A DNA stretch of 64,000 bases from Hymenoscyphus infarciens. Taxonomy: Eukaryota > Ascomycota > Leotiomycetes > Helotiales > Helotiaceae. Shown here piece by piece: positions 12,208 through 24,190 of the stretch. Position numbers and translations under genes: made by a program. Under the pieces are notes generated by a model, which searched no databases, had not been told where the DNA came from, and saw only the letters and a program-made list of their open reading frames with translations. Location: contig LLCB01000067.1 of assembly GCA_001414345.1 (NCBI GenBank), forward strand, positions 1 through 64,000. The letters run 5' to 3'. Each line of letters begins with the position of its first letter. Position 1 is the first letter of the stretch.

Positions 12208-12575
12208 TAAGCGATTAGAGAGAATATTATTCTAGAAAGTATAATTATATAAGTCTCTCTATCTCTTTATAAGCTCTTACGCCTCTATATAATATATTTA
12301 ATAGGCCTCTAGTTAATAAGGAAAAGCCTGATCTTATCTCTTAGAAGTATAAAATCTCGCTAGAAGATTATCTCTACTTATCGCTAGTCTATAATATAGA
12401 CTATATTCTATATCTTAACTTAAGTAACTAAGAGTTAGTTAAGAAAAAAAAATAGCTTTACTTTTTTCAAAGAATATATATATATATATATATATACTAT
12501 AGCTTTAATTATTAGAATACTATACGCTAGTAGTTTAAAGAATTAAAGAATTATAGTATATAATAACTTATATAC
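12208..12575. other. AT-rich spacer, no gene
   Basis: RIP-like AT-rich DNA containing a (TA)n run at about 12,476-12,496. The last bases TATAC at 12,571-12,575 are the left target duplication of the following LTR element. Confidence 0.5.
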
Positions 12576-12887
12576 TATAATAGCACGAAATATATACTAC
12601 TATAAAAGAGATATATAGGAGTACGTTTAGTAGAATAATATACGTAGATACTAGGCTCTAATATAGAAGAAAAGGAAAAACTATCTCTCTCTAACTCTAG
12701 GAGTAGGCTGTTATATATAAGAGGTTTAGATAGTATAAAAGAGTCTAAAACCGACTAACGTTATATATTACCTATATAAACTTCCTAAAATAGATAATAT
12801 AAGATAATAGTAGCTGAAATAATAACTATAGCTAAAACCTTATATATAGTAGGTACTTCTAGCTATCTAGGATAGTATACTATTATA
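12576..12887 (+). repeat. Left LTR (312 bp)
   Basis: Contains CACGAAATATATACTAC near its start and a TATATATAAGAGGTTTAGAT segment in common with the right copy. It differs from the right copy mainly by C/T and G/A changes. Confidence 0.85.
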
Positions 12888-14881
12888 TCTCTCTCTCTTA
12901 AAAAAGACTTATTCTAAGTCTTCTCTCTCTTATTATTTAGAGTTGAATTAGAATACTATAGTATTATTATCGAGGTTAAAGCATTTATTATATTTATTTG
13001 ATTTTATTATAAGTAAGAAGATTATCGAGATGTCGATTTTAGATCTAAATTATAACTAAACTAATTTATAAATGCTTATAAAAGAGAGACTTTGTTTCTA
13101 ATCCTTTAATATTAAAGTAAGTGTTTACTAAAAGAGTATAGTCTAATCCTATCTAATAAGTTAGAAAAAGTTTAAAGTAGAGTTAAAAGCGAATTTAGAG
13201 TAGAGTCGGAAGTCGTTTAGTTAAGAAGTAGTAATAACTTAGTTAAGAGTATACTTTAAGAGCGTACTGATTTATATCTGATTTAAATTCAAAAAAAAAA
13301 AAAAGAACTTCTAGTCTAGCTAGAAGTAAAAGAAAGTAAGACTCTAATTAGAGTTAGTAGAGTTTCAGCTAGTTAAAAGCGAAGTTATTACTAAAAGTTA
13401 CTATATTCCCTTATTCTCTTTAGAGGTACTTAAGGACTTAATCGTTATCTTCTAATTCTAATTCTACTTTAGAAGTAGTAGAAGATTCGCTATTAGTTTA
13501 TAGAGAGTTTAGAGCTGAATTAGATAAGAAGAGAGAGGTGTTTTAGACTAAAGTACGTAACTTAGCGTTTTAGCGTATCTCCTTATCTAAAGCTAAAAGA
13601 TTAGCTACTATTTTAATAAAGTTATAGTTCTATTATCTCTTTCTTAAAGTAGCTAAGTTTTAAAGCTATAGTATAATCTTATTCTATATTTAAAAGAACT
13701 ATTCTAATTCTAATATACTTTCAAGTATAGCTATACTTGAAAAGCGACTCTTGAAATTAGTAAAAGTTTCTTTAGTATTATCTTCTCCTTCTATTTATAA
13801 GGTTATAAAAGTATTCTAAGTATTCTCTATTTTATAACTAGTTAAAAAGTAGATATCTAAAAGAGTAACTATGTCTTCTTAATCTTTAAAAGTATTCTAA
13901 ACCGAGTCTAACTCGTATCTAGGCTCTAGGTAGTTCCTAGCTAGTCTAATTATTATACTCTAAATAAGGGCTTTATATATTAGAGATAAACCGTAGTAGT
14001 TAGTATTTATATAGAGTCTATCTTATACTAATATCTCCTATTATTAGTATATAAGTGAAATACTATTATCTAAAGGTTTAATCTTTTTAGTTATCTTACT
14101 TTTTTATTAAAGTTAGAGAGTATTTGAAGAGGCTTTAGTACTATGTCGAGTAGAGGTGGAATATTAGAAAGTATTAGAAGTAGCTACTCGTAGCTAAAAA
14201 GAGTATAAATTCAGGCTTAGAAGTAGAAGAGAGTTAGATTAGAGAGAGTTTAGAAGTAAAGCGATTTATTAACTTCTAAGTTTACTTACTTTCTTTTCTA
14301 GCTTAGCTAGCTAATCCTTTATTTCTTGATTTTCTACTTCTAAAGCCTATATAACTAACTATATCTAGTTTATATTTAAGAAGTCTTACTTATCTTTATT
14401 ATTTCGTTAAGATCTTCTAGATCTTAGTATATAGATACTATTTAGGCAGCTTTTAGAAAGAGAGGTAGCTCTAGAAAGAGGTTATCGCTTAATACTATTT
14501 AGTAGAACTGTTAATATAATATTAAATTAGAGAGAGAGAGAGATAAGAGTAGATTTAGAAGCCTTTATAATAACTATAGTATATCGACTTATTTACTAAA
14601 TCTATATATAGTAGTCTCTATACTTAGAGAGTTATTAGAAGCTTTTAGAGTACTTAGTATATTCCTGCTTTCTTAATATATAAAACACGCTTTTTACTAG
14701 CTATCTAAAACTAATACTAAACTCTAATATTACTAGCTGTCTAAGAGATCTCTAAAATCCTAGCTATTTAAGGATATTATTATAATAGACTAATTTAGGC
14801 TTAAAGCGAAATAAAAGTAATAAAAAGCTTAAAGAGATATTATAAATGCTATTATTAGCGAAGAAGAGTTTTTCCTTTTTA

Positions 14882-15193
14882 TATAATAGTATAAAATATA
14901 TACTACTATAAAAGAGGTATATAAGAGTGCGTTCAGTAGAATAATATACGTAGATACTAGGCTCTAATATAGAAGAAAAGGAAAAACTATCTCTCTCTAA
15001 CTCTAGGAGTAGGCTACTATATATAAGAGGTTTAGATAGTATAAAAGAGTCTAAAACCGACTAACGTTATACGTTATCTATATAACCTTTCTAAAACAGA
15101 TAATATAAGATAATAGTAGCTAAAATAACAACTATAGCTAAAACCTTATATATAGTAGATACTCCTAGCTATCTAGAATAGTATACTATTATA
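14882..15193 (+). repeat. Right LTR (312 bp)
   Basis: Same length as the left copy with no indels. It ends CTATTATA next to the target duplication TATAC at 15,194-15,198. Confidence 0.85.
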
Positions 15194-16331
15194 TATACGC
15201 TCGTACTAGATATATTTAGTATAGTAGCTATTAGCGACTAAGAGTAAATATATTATAATTCAACGTTCTCTACTACTACCTTTTATACTTAATTATACTT
15301 TAAAGTTAAGAGAATTATATATTAAAGCTATTCGATTATACTAAAATTATATATACTCGATTATTATAAAAGTTATAGTTATTAAAAAAAAAATTTTTTT
15401 TAAAGTTCTTACTTTTATTTCTTCTACTACTACTACTTTTTATATACTCGTAGATTTATAAATCTTAGTAATATAATATAGCTATTATATATTATATATT
15501 TACTTCTATTATAAGCTTAGCCTTTTTATTAGTAAAAGAGAGATTATTTAATTAAGCTAGTAGATAGTATTTATATTTATAAAAACTAAGAAGAATATTC
15601 TTAAAAGAGTTCATAAATAGTTTATTATTAAAAGACTAAATTAGATATAAAGCGTTAATAGCTATAATAAATTATTCTTTTAAAGCTTTATAATTACTAG
15701 CTATTTATAATTACTATTTATAGTAGAAGAGTTTTAATTCTAAAACTAGTTAAGTATATCTAAAACCTCGTTTATATTCTCTAAACTCTTATATATATCT
15801 TATCTCTCTTTATATTAAAAAGAATAATCTATTCTTTATCTTAGTATTTAAGTCTATAAATTCTATAAATTATTCTTTTAAATATACTTCTATATATCTC
15901 TTTACTAGTAGTATATAATTAGTATTCTTCTAAGCTTCTAGATATATAGATTTATTACTATCTACTTATATAAAATACTAAGATATTTTATTTGCTTTTT
16001 TAAACTATTTTTAGATTTTAGTTATAAAGTACTCTTTTTAATTAATATTTAAATATAGCTTTTTAAAAGTAGTATATTAGCTTCTCTTATAGTATTAAAA
16101 GAAGTCTAAATTAAAAAATATCAAAAATCTAGATAAATAATACTTTTAATAGAAACTAGTCTAATAAGTAATAGTAGTATATCTTAATTAACTAATAGTT
16201 CTCTTAGTAAATAGAATACTTTTAAGTATTATTTAAATAAAAGAGTCTTTTTAATAGCTTAAAATATAATTAGATTATTTTATAATATTTTTATATATAT
16301 TATCTATTATTAAAATAAAAAGTTTATTAAG

Positions 16332-19300
16332 TGTCGGTATATATATTTAAAAGGTAAATAGCGATTCGGATTAGTATACGTGAGTATACGTGCTTCTCAC
16401 TTAAGAGCTACTTAAGTAGATATCGTAGGCATCGTAGCTAGCTTTACTCGGTATATATAAACGATAATATAACTCTTTTTATATTACTTTTATAACTATA
16501 AGTTATACTAATACTAATTAGTACGTCTATAGATTAGATACTTAGTTACTTCGTATATTTCTACTACGAGTATACTTATATAAAAGTAAACTCGATATTA
16601 CTAGTAGACTTCTCTTTATAGATCGTAGTTCCTTCTACTATCTAAATTCATAATAATATACTATAAACGCTTCTTTATATAAGAAGCGCTGATTACTATT
16701 ATTACTACTAAAAGCTAAGAATATTACAACTGTTCTAAGCAACCTCTTAAACGTCTACTATATATAAAATCGTTAGTACTAATACTTTTAATAATACTTT
16801 TAATAATACTTTCGTTTTAACAAATAGTAAACGCTTCTTAATATAGGAAGCACCGATTACTAATACCGACCTTCTATCTCTTTCTAAGATAATTTATACT
16901 AACTAAGACACCTGAAACCCTACCCTCGACCTTCTACCTCCTTCTAAGACAATTTATACTAACCGAGACATCTAAAACCCGATAATAACATTAATATCTA
17001 CTACTTCGAATAATAACGATATAGTAGATATACTAACGGAGAAGACGTAGTATACTACTAAATAAGAAGAGGAATACGCTAAAGAAGAGAACGAAAAACT
17101 TCTTCTTTAGAACGAATTTCAAGTAGACTTTAAGAGATAGGATTAAGATAACTTCGCTAAAATCTACTAATCCACTACTACTAAGTTATAATAAACACTT
17201 CGTAGAAGAGGTATATAGATTAAGATAGATAGATATAAGATACTTATATCTTAAGTACTATATAACACTACTACCGAGGTTAATTAAACTAAGTAGTTAG
17301 ATAAAGAAATATTAAAAGCTATAGTAGTTAAGAGAGCTAGTACTAAAGTCTTCAGATTCTATTATAAATATATAAAGATATACGCTAAAAGATAATAAAA
17401 ACTATAGTAATAATAATATCTAGCCTTCTTAGATATTACTAGTAATTACTTCGACAACGCTACTAACCTTAGTCTATTATATACTATCTAAACTTAGTAT
17501 TCAGCTTCTTTAGATACTACTAGTAATTACTTCGACAACGCTGTCTAAGCTTAATATTTAGCTTTCTTAGATACTACTAGTAATTACTTTAACAACGCTG
17601 CTAACCTTAGTCTATTATATATCGTCTAAACTTAGTATTCAGCTTTCTTAGATACTACTAGTAATTAATTCGACGACGCTATCCTAGAAACTTCTCTATC
17701 TACTAGTACTATTCTAAAAGTTTAAGAAGTTTTAAAAGAGTATAGTTTTATAACTATAGGTTAAAACTTTATAAGACCGCCTAGTAGTACTATAATATAG
17801 TCCTTATTCCTAACTCTATTATCTTTATTATCTTAAGGTTAGATAGTATTATTAAAGTAATTACTAGTAGTATCTAAAGAAGCTAAATATTAAGCTTAGA
17901 TAGTATTATTAAAGTAATTACTAGTAGTATCTAAAGAAGCTAAATACTAAGTTTAAATAGTATATAATAAACTAAGATTAATAGCGTTATTAAAGTAATT
18001 ACTAGTAGTATCTAAGAAAGCTAAATATTAAGCTTAGATAGCGTTGTCGAAGTAATTACTAATAGTATCTAAGGAAGCTAAATACTAAGTTTAGATAGTA
18101 TATAATAGACTAAGGTCGGCGGCGTCGTTAAAGTAATCAAAATATATAAAGATATACGCTAAAAGATAATAAAAACTATAGTAATAATAATATCTAGCCT
18201 TCTTAGATATTACTAGTAATTACTTCAACGACGCCGCCGATCTTAGTCTATTATATACTATCTAAACTTAGTATTTAGCTTCCTTAGATACTACTAGTAA
18301 TTACTTCGATAACGCTATCTAAGCTTAATATTTAGCTTCCTTAGATACTACTAGTAATTACTTTAATAATAACGCTACCGACCTTAGTCTATTATATACT
18401 ACCTAACTTTAAGATTTAGCTTCCTTAGATATTACTAGTAATCACTTTAATAACACTACTTAAACTTAAGATTTAGCTTTTTTAAATATTACTAGTAATT
18501 ACTTTAATAACACTATCTAACTTTAAGATAATAAAGATAATAGAGTTAGGAATAAGGACTATATTATAGTACTACTAGGTAGTCTTATAAAGTTTTAACC
18601 TATAGTTATAAAACTATACTCTTTTAAAACTTCTTAAACTTTTAGAATAGTACTAGCGAATAGAGAAGTTTCTAGAATAGTACTATTAAATAATCTAACA
18701 CTATAATCTCATAAAAAAGAGAGAACTTTTAAGCCTTAGAGTAGATAAGAAGTATACTAGAGTAAGTAAGATATTAAGTAATATTTACTCTCCTTCTAAT
18801 ATTAACTTCGTTAGTTATAGATTTATTAAAATATTAATATCCTAGAACTCTTTTTAGAACTGCTCTAGAGTTATTTAGAAATTTATTAAGACGCTAATAT
18901 CCTAGAACCTCTTTTAGAACCGCTCTAGAAGCGTAGACGTGGCTAACTCCGAAAGCTTAGCTAACTCCGAAAGCTTCTAAGGCCTCTAAGCGACTTCGAA
19001 TTTAAAGTATTATTCTAAGAGTTAATTACCTTTAAAGATGTTAAAACCTTTATCTCTAATTTAAGTAACAATAGTAATAACTTCGACATTTCTACTAAAC
19101 ATCTAAAGTATAATTAGCGACGAGATAATCCTAGTAGAGGCCTACTAATATAAAGAAATATATACTTTAATCTAAGTTAGAGCAGAATATAGAATACTAT
19201 AGCTATAAAATAAAGCTTTCTTATTAGCTAAGAATAAGGAATAGAGAGCTCTAATTAGTTAGATTAGATAGGAGATTTTAATAATTTTTAGAGTATTAAC

Positions 19301-19507
19301 TTCTATTGTTTTAAAGAAGTGCTAGTATTAGTATATATATTCAAGAGGTAAATAGCGATTCGGATTAGTATACGTGAGTACACGTGCTTCTTACTTAAGA
19401 GCTACTTAAGTAGATATCGTAGATATCGTAGCTAGCTTTACTCGGTATATACGAACGATAATATAACTCTTTTTATATCGCTTTTATAACTATAAGTTAT
19501 ATTAATA
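16332..19507. mobile_element. Nested LTR element with 182-bp LTRs and palindromic interior
   Basis: Direct repeats 16,332-16,513 and 19,326-19,507 are both exactly 182 bp. Both contain AAATAGCGATTCGGATTAGT, GAGTACACGTGCTTC-like and TAGCTAGCTTTACTCGGTAT segments. The ends are TGTCGGTA...ACTAATA, compatible with TG...CA after mutation. The 5-bp duplication TTAAG lies at 16,327-16,331 and 19,508-19,512. The interior is somewhat less mutated than neighbouring blocks but has no open frame. It is dominated by a repeat array arranged as a palindrome, so this is probably a non-autonomous element. Confidence 0.85.
17390..18690. repeat. Palindromic minisatellite array inside the nested LTR element
   Basis: A unit of about 60 bp (TTAGATACTACTAGTAATTA ... 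CTTCGACAACGCT) is repeated in the plus orientation at about 17,430-17,690 and 18,185-18,540, and in the opposite orientation at about 17,820-18,140. Arms of about 450 bp (roughly 17,685-18,139 and 18,210-18,680) are inverted copies around a centre near 18,175. For example, GGTCGGCGGCGTCGTTAAAG at 18,115 faces CGACGCCGCCGATC at 18,221. The 70-bp centre is a direct copy of about 17,370-17,440. Confidence 0.8.
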
Positions 19508-19977
19508 TTAAGACTTATAATATCTACTCTATTTAAAAGTAATATTATTAATAGTAAGAAGTGTTTTAAGAGAAGCTTAATAAGATATATAATTATAAAA
19601 ATAATAATACTAGAAATTATACTTATAAAGCTAATAATAATAATTTATAGTAGAATTTTTAAAAGAAAGTCTCTTTTTATAAAAATACTAAATATCTAAA
19701 GACTAATATTTATATAATATATAATAAGATTAAAACTAATTAGCTTAATACTAGTAATAAAGACTTTAATCTTTTTAATAAACTATAATTAGAGTTTAAT
19801 ATACTATATACTTGTTTTTACTTATACTTTTATATATAATTATATACTAAAAAGTATATTTACTAAATAAAGGAATTAGTTATACTTATAAAAGAGAAGA
19901 AAATAATTAATATTATATAGACGCTTATACTTAAGATAAAGAAAAAGAGAGATAATAAGCTTAGATATTATAATAGA

Positions 19978-20232
19978 TATAATAGTATAAATTATATACT
20001 ATTAGTAAAGAGATATATTAGAGTATATAGACTAGAATAATATATACTATTACTAAGCCTAATACTTAGAAAAAGAATAAATTAGCTTCTTTTAAAAGAA
20101 GAGTAGAGTATAGATATATATATAGAAGTTTAAATAATATAAATAAAGAGTTAGATAATAATAAAAGATTTTAAAACTAAATCTATTCTAATATAGATAA
20201 TAATAATATTTAGAAGCCTAACTATTATTATA
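19978..20232 (+). repeat. Degenerate LTR copy, TGTAATAG family
   Basis: Starts TATAATAGTATAAATTATAT and ends near ACTATTATTATA, resembling the copy at 2,535 more than the one at 12,576. It lies inside the TIR-bounded element. No partner LTR is assigned; a fragment in inverse orientation is visible at about 15,760-15,930. Confidence 0.45.
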
Positions 20233-20863
20233 GAGAGTATAAATAGAAGATTATTATAATTATAGAGTTTAACTAGCTTTTATAAAATATTTAAAAGTAG
20301 TATATTAATTTTAATAAGAAAGAAAAGAAGAAAATAAAAAGAGAGAATAATAGTAGAATATACTTTAAGCTTAGTCTTTTAGAATAAGTTAATTTTAAGT
20401 TTCTAGAGTTTTACTAGAAAAGAGAGAAAGGCTAGTTTTTAGCTACTAATAATACTATAGTTTATTAATTATATATACTTTTAGTATATTTAAATAGCTT
20501 TAATATATAATTTAAAAGATAGTAGCGTAGTTATAGTAATATTTAGTATTAGAAGAGTGTAAAAAGCCGATTTTCTAAAGTGTCTAAGAGAGTTACTAAA
20601 AGCTAGTATATAATAGTAGGTTCTAGAGTATATAGTATATAAGAGTAAGAATCTTAAATTCTATCTTTTTAACGATTATAACTTCTATACTAATCGAGTA
20701 AATATAATTTTAGTATAATTAAATAGCCTTAATAAGTAATTCTATTACTTTAAAGTATAGTTAAGTATAAAAGGTGGTGGTGGAGTACGTTGAATTATAA
20801 TATATTTAGGCGTAAAAAGTCGATTTTCCAAAATGTCTGAGAGGGTCGCTAACAGCCACCATA

Positions 20864-21522
20864 ATTCAGACGGCCGGTGCTAGCTAGACAGAAAACAGGC
20901 AGGTACCTACTAGCAAGAATTATTTGAATAAATTTCGGGGCTACCCTTTCCTTTTATGAGTCAAATCAAAGTGCACACTATGATTCCATCGTGATCAAGG
21001 CAAGAGTTGAGTTCGGAGAGTGGCTAGCGCAGTGAGTTCTTACAAGAACCAGATACTTTGGGACGTCAAATTCCTGGTGGCAAAGTACCAGATTCCACCC
21101 CAGCCTCCTCCCGATACATGCAACCGACAAACGTAGGTACGCGCAAGCAAACCACGTTGAAAGGTGGCAATTCAATTGAAATCAACATCTGATTCGCGAA
21201 TTCCAAAAAGACTCATTCGTTCTTTCGGATTCTTCGGCCACTCGAAAAGGTTACTAGAGCTGCTCCGCCACCTTGATATCACATTACCTCACAGCCAACG
21301 CCCTTGGCTTTGTTCTCTCGATCAACACCACAACTCTTCCATCCTCCAACCAGATCTCGAACACTTCAACTACCTACCTGCATCAATCGAGACATCAAGC
21401 ATCTGCTATCTCATCAGCACAATCTTCCGCCGAGCTTGATACTTGATACACCCATCCCATCCCACCAGCCTTAGATCGGTCGGCCTTGCGACATACGACG
21501 TACAGCCCGAGCTTCCATCGCC
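20864..21522. other. Upstream region of the RCR-type gene
   Basis: Ordinary composition begins abruptly at about 20,810. The 650 bp up to the ATG at 21,523 contain C-rich stretches typical of filamentous fungal 5' UTRs (about 21,290-21,480). Small open frames here (for example 21,164-21,439) have no recognisable features. No TATA box was identified. Confidence 0.5.
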
Positions 21523-22248
21523 ATGGCACCCACCGCTACTTCGTCCGATAAGCCTCTTCTGAAAAGGGATTATTGCAACAATTATTTATACAACGACGAT
21601 TATGATTGTTACTCCTCGTGGGATGTGAGTACCCAACTTCTCCGAGTAAAATGTCTCCTTTGGGATTTCCTTCTCAAAACTTCCCTTCCGGCCTCTTCCT
21701 TCTACTCCTCAAGCATCCTCAAAGAAATATACTGACTCCCGACCTGTAGGACTGGGGAAGATGGGTGGCGCTTGCTGTGATTGTGGTCGCGGTGCTCGTC
21801 ATCGCATTCTTATTCTCGTACGTCCATCCTTTCGATTCGCTGGTGCGTAAACCTTTTGCTAACAGGAAATACCAGATGTATCAACAGCCGCCGCCGCCGT
21901 CGTCGAGGACAGGCTCCAATGTATGGTACGGGATGGATTCCAGCGGGCAACTATGGACCACCACAGCAACAACATGAAAATCAACAGTTTGGAGGTTACT
22001 ACGCGAATAAGCCCTACAATGGAGGCACTCCCGCTCCACCATACTCTCCAGCTCCTGTTTTTCATCAACAAACCGGTACCAGTTTCAACACCAATGACGG
22101 CTATTATGGACACCACCAAACTGGCGGAATCGAATTACAACCACCTCAAAATGCGTACACACATACACCACAGCGTGGAGGAGATGAAGTTTACGAGGCT
22201 CCATTAGGACCACCACCGTCGAAGAAGGGAGACGCCATAATCCGATAA
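21523..22248 (+). CDS. RCR-type single-span membrane protein
   Basis: Three exons, 21,523-21,624, 21,750-21,817 and 21,876-22,248, encode 180 residues. Intron 1 (125 bp) runs from GTGAGT to CTGTAG. Intron 2 (58 bp) runs from GTACGT to ACCAG with a CTAAC branch site 13 nt before the acceptor. That acceptor was chosen over the nearby AACAG because only it yields the conserved basic block CINSRRRRRRG followed by QAPMYGTGW. The protein has a short Cys/Tyr/Asp-rich N-terminus, a membrane span at about residues 39-57 (VALAVIVVAVLVIAFLF), an Arg block, then a Pro/Tyr/Gly/Gln-rich cytosolic tail. This order matches the RCR family (yeast Rcr1/Rcr2, chitin deposition and Congo red resistance, trafficking of plasma-membrane proteins). 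Function by family only. The tail contains PPY-like PAPPY, a possible WW-domain ligase site. Confidence 0.85.
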
Positions 22249-22900
22249 AAGTAGTTTCGTTGGTGGAGGTTTCGCTTTGGGGGGGAAGAGGGGTCTTTTT
22301 AAGAAACGTTGAACGTGGTCTGGGCACAATGATACTTACCCCGGCGTTTGACAATTGTCTCGTTATGGCTAATTATGGAGTTTGCTACCGAATTCGGGAG
22401 TTTTTCGAGGGATGAATTTCAAGGATATCATGGGGGGCCATTTAAAGGGCTCATGGGATCGGATCTGGATTTGATCATAAAGGGGCACCTTTCCCATACA
22501 ACGGACGAAGCTTAGCAGTAGAGTAATAAGGCTAGGCTTGTGGAAAGGATGGGGAGTCTGGCCCTAAAACATGAGGTTCTGACAGCAGTATGTAAATGAT
22601 AATTCACTCACTGGCATTGCGCCGATTTCCACAACAGCCTTTCAGGGACGAAGCCTACTTGCACTGCCCTTTTGGGAAGCCTTTTACGATACCAAGAACA
22701 AGTAACACATAAGAACCAGTGCCAACATGACGAGCATCGTGATTTCCTACAGTTTACGACCGCGCGTCCTTCTCTGCCGCCACTTTCTCCTCAACGCGTA
22801 CACCATCGATCTGAATGCTCAGATGGTTCCCCGCCACCCCATGCGCCACAGTAGATTAAGTTCCACGTGATTATTGATAGCCGTTCGTACCTTACAGGGT
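22249..22900. other. 3' flank of the RCR-type gene
   Basis: Ordinary composition, no gene recognised. A 60-codon open frame at 22,672-22,854 has no supporting features. Confidence 0.4.
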
Positions 22901-24190
22901 TTAGGTGGTAGAGGTAGATTCTCTAAAGACTATCGTATAATAATCAAGCATAATTAATTGTCGCACGAGAGTCAGTAAATGCCTTAACTGTTAGGCGATA
23001 ATCAAGGATTTTGAGGCTCAAAATCCTTAACTATTAAGCGAGCTTAATTCTCAAGAGAGAATTAATTATCAAAAGGCCTTCCTTCTCAAATAACTCTTAA
23101 GAGTTAAAGCCTAGTATAAGTATATACTAGCTAGAAGAACTATACTCTAGGCAGAAGCACTATACTCTAGATAGAAGTACTATACTTCAGATAGAAGCAT
23201 ATATACGCCTAGTAGATAGAGGTACTCGTATAACTCGGTATCGCTTATAAAGAATCAACGTTAACGCTATTATAATATAAAGAAAGTATTTAACCGATTT
23301 AGCAAAAGTTATTCTACACGTACTAGCAGAGGCTATATACTCCGTACTACTCTTATTATAGTAACTATACCTAGCCTAACCTCTAGCCTCTACGCACCTA
23401 GCCTCTACGTACCTAGCCCCTATATACCTAGCCCCTACTAAGGCTTTACCGATTACTCTTAAGCAATTTTAACTCTTAAGTAAGGACCTTAACTCTCAAA
23501 GATCCTTAGCTCTTAAAAAAAAACTTAAGCCTTAGGTATAAAAGCGATTATCTTTAGAGGCTCTATAATATTTGAATAATTAATACGCTTTAATCTATAA
23601 TTAATACGCTTTGACCCTCGTCTAAGAATCTATTAAGAGTAGAGATACTTATTCTTATATTTCGTAAAGTAATACGAAACGCTTATTTGGCGTAAAGCGT
23701 AATATAGCTGTTAGCGTTATTATAGGATAAATTTTAGGCATAAAAGTGTATAAATATAGTACTGAAATGTGGTCTTTTAGTATAAAAGTAATGATTTATA
23801 ATATAATTATCTAGAATAATTATATAGAATAATTAAAGCTATTCCTAGAATCTTTATCGCTCTTATTATCTTCGTCTTCGTAGTCGTCGTCGTAGTCGTC
23901 GTCGTCGTCGTAGTCGTGGTCGTCGTCGTCCTCTCTATTTAGTAATTTATCCTCTCTTCTATACTACTTTATCCTAATCGGTTTCGCCGCTTATATAACT
24001 GACATTTCGCTTTATTACTTTATCGACACCTTTAATATTCTTTATCTTAATAAATTAGGCTTTTACTTTAAGACTAAGGTTATAGGCTCTTTAGTTTAAT
24101 ATTATAGGAGTGCTTTAAGCTACTTATAGTGTTATAGAAAAATGTTATTTTAGGAAAGAAGTTCTAAAGCAGAAAATTTTCGAGTAAGCG
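22901..24190. mobile_element. RIP-mutated block, unidentified repeat
   Basis: A 1.3-kb AT-rich block between two genes. It contains a perfect hairpin (AAGGATTTTGA / TCAAAATCCTT at about 23,006-23,032), short tandem motifs (TAGAAGCACTATACTCTAGA variants at 23,130-23,205; CCTAGCCTCTACGTA variants at 23,370-23,440), and a GTC/GTA trinucleotide microsatellite at 23,870-23,936. No LTR or TIR pair was found. It is less completely CA-depleted than the other blocks, suggesting a younger or less-mutated insertion. Confidence 0.5.
23870..23936. repeat. GTC/GTA trinucleotide microsatellite
   Basis: About 20 triplets of TCGTCG with interspersed TAG and TGG. No reading frame of useful length includes it. 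Confidence 0.85.

Larger units (their letters stand above)
12576..15193 (+). mobile_element. Short LTR retrotransposon remnant with target duplication
   Basis: Two direct repeats of 312 bp (12,576-12,887 and 14,882-15,193) align without indels. Each starts TATAATAG and ends CTATTATA, i.e. an inverted TGTAATAG/CTATTACA pair after C-to-T mutation. The 5-bp target duplication TATAC lies at 12,571-12,575 and 15,194-15,198. The interior (about 2.0 kb) has no open frame and is heavily RIP-mutated. It is too short for a full gag-pol, so the element is either internally deleted or a large non-autonomous type. Strand is given by similarity of the internal start to the 2,816 and 7,500 copies and is otherwise arbitrary. 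Confidence 0.85.
15220..20863. mobile_element. DNA transposon-like element with terminal inverted repeats, carrying a nested LTR element
   Basis: The left end TATAGTAGCTATTAGCGAC (15,220) is the RIP-altered complement of the right end GTCGCTAACAGCCACCATA (20,845-20,863). Farther in, the complement of 15,250-15,310 matches 20,740-20,812 (CTTTAAAGTATAGTTAAGTA followed by AAAGGTGGTGG). The right copy has an extra segment (AAAAGTCGATTTTCCAAAAT) not seen on the left, and a related segment recurs at about 20,570. Flanks ATTTAG (15,214-15,219) and ATTCAG (20,864-20,869) could be a 6-bp target duplication with one C-to-T change. Without the nested LTR element (16,332-19,507) the element is about 2.5 kb. 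No open frame survives. The superfamily is undetermined. Confidence 0.65.
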
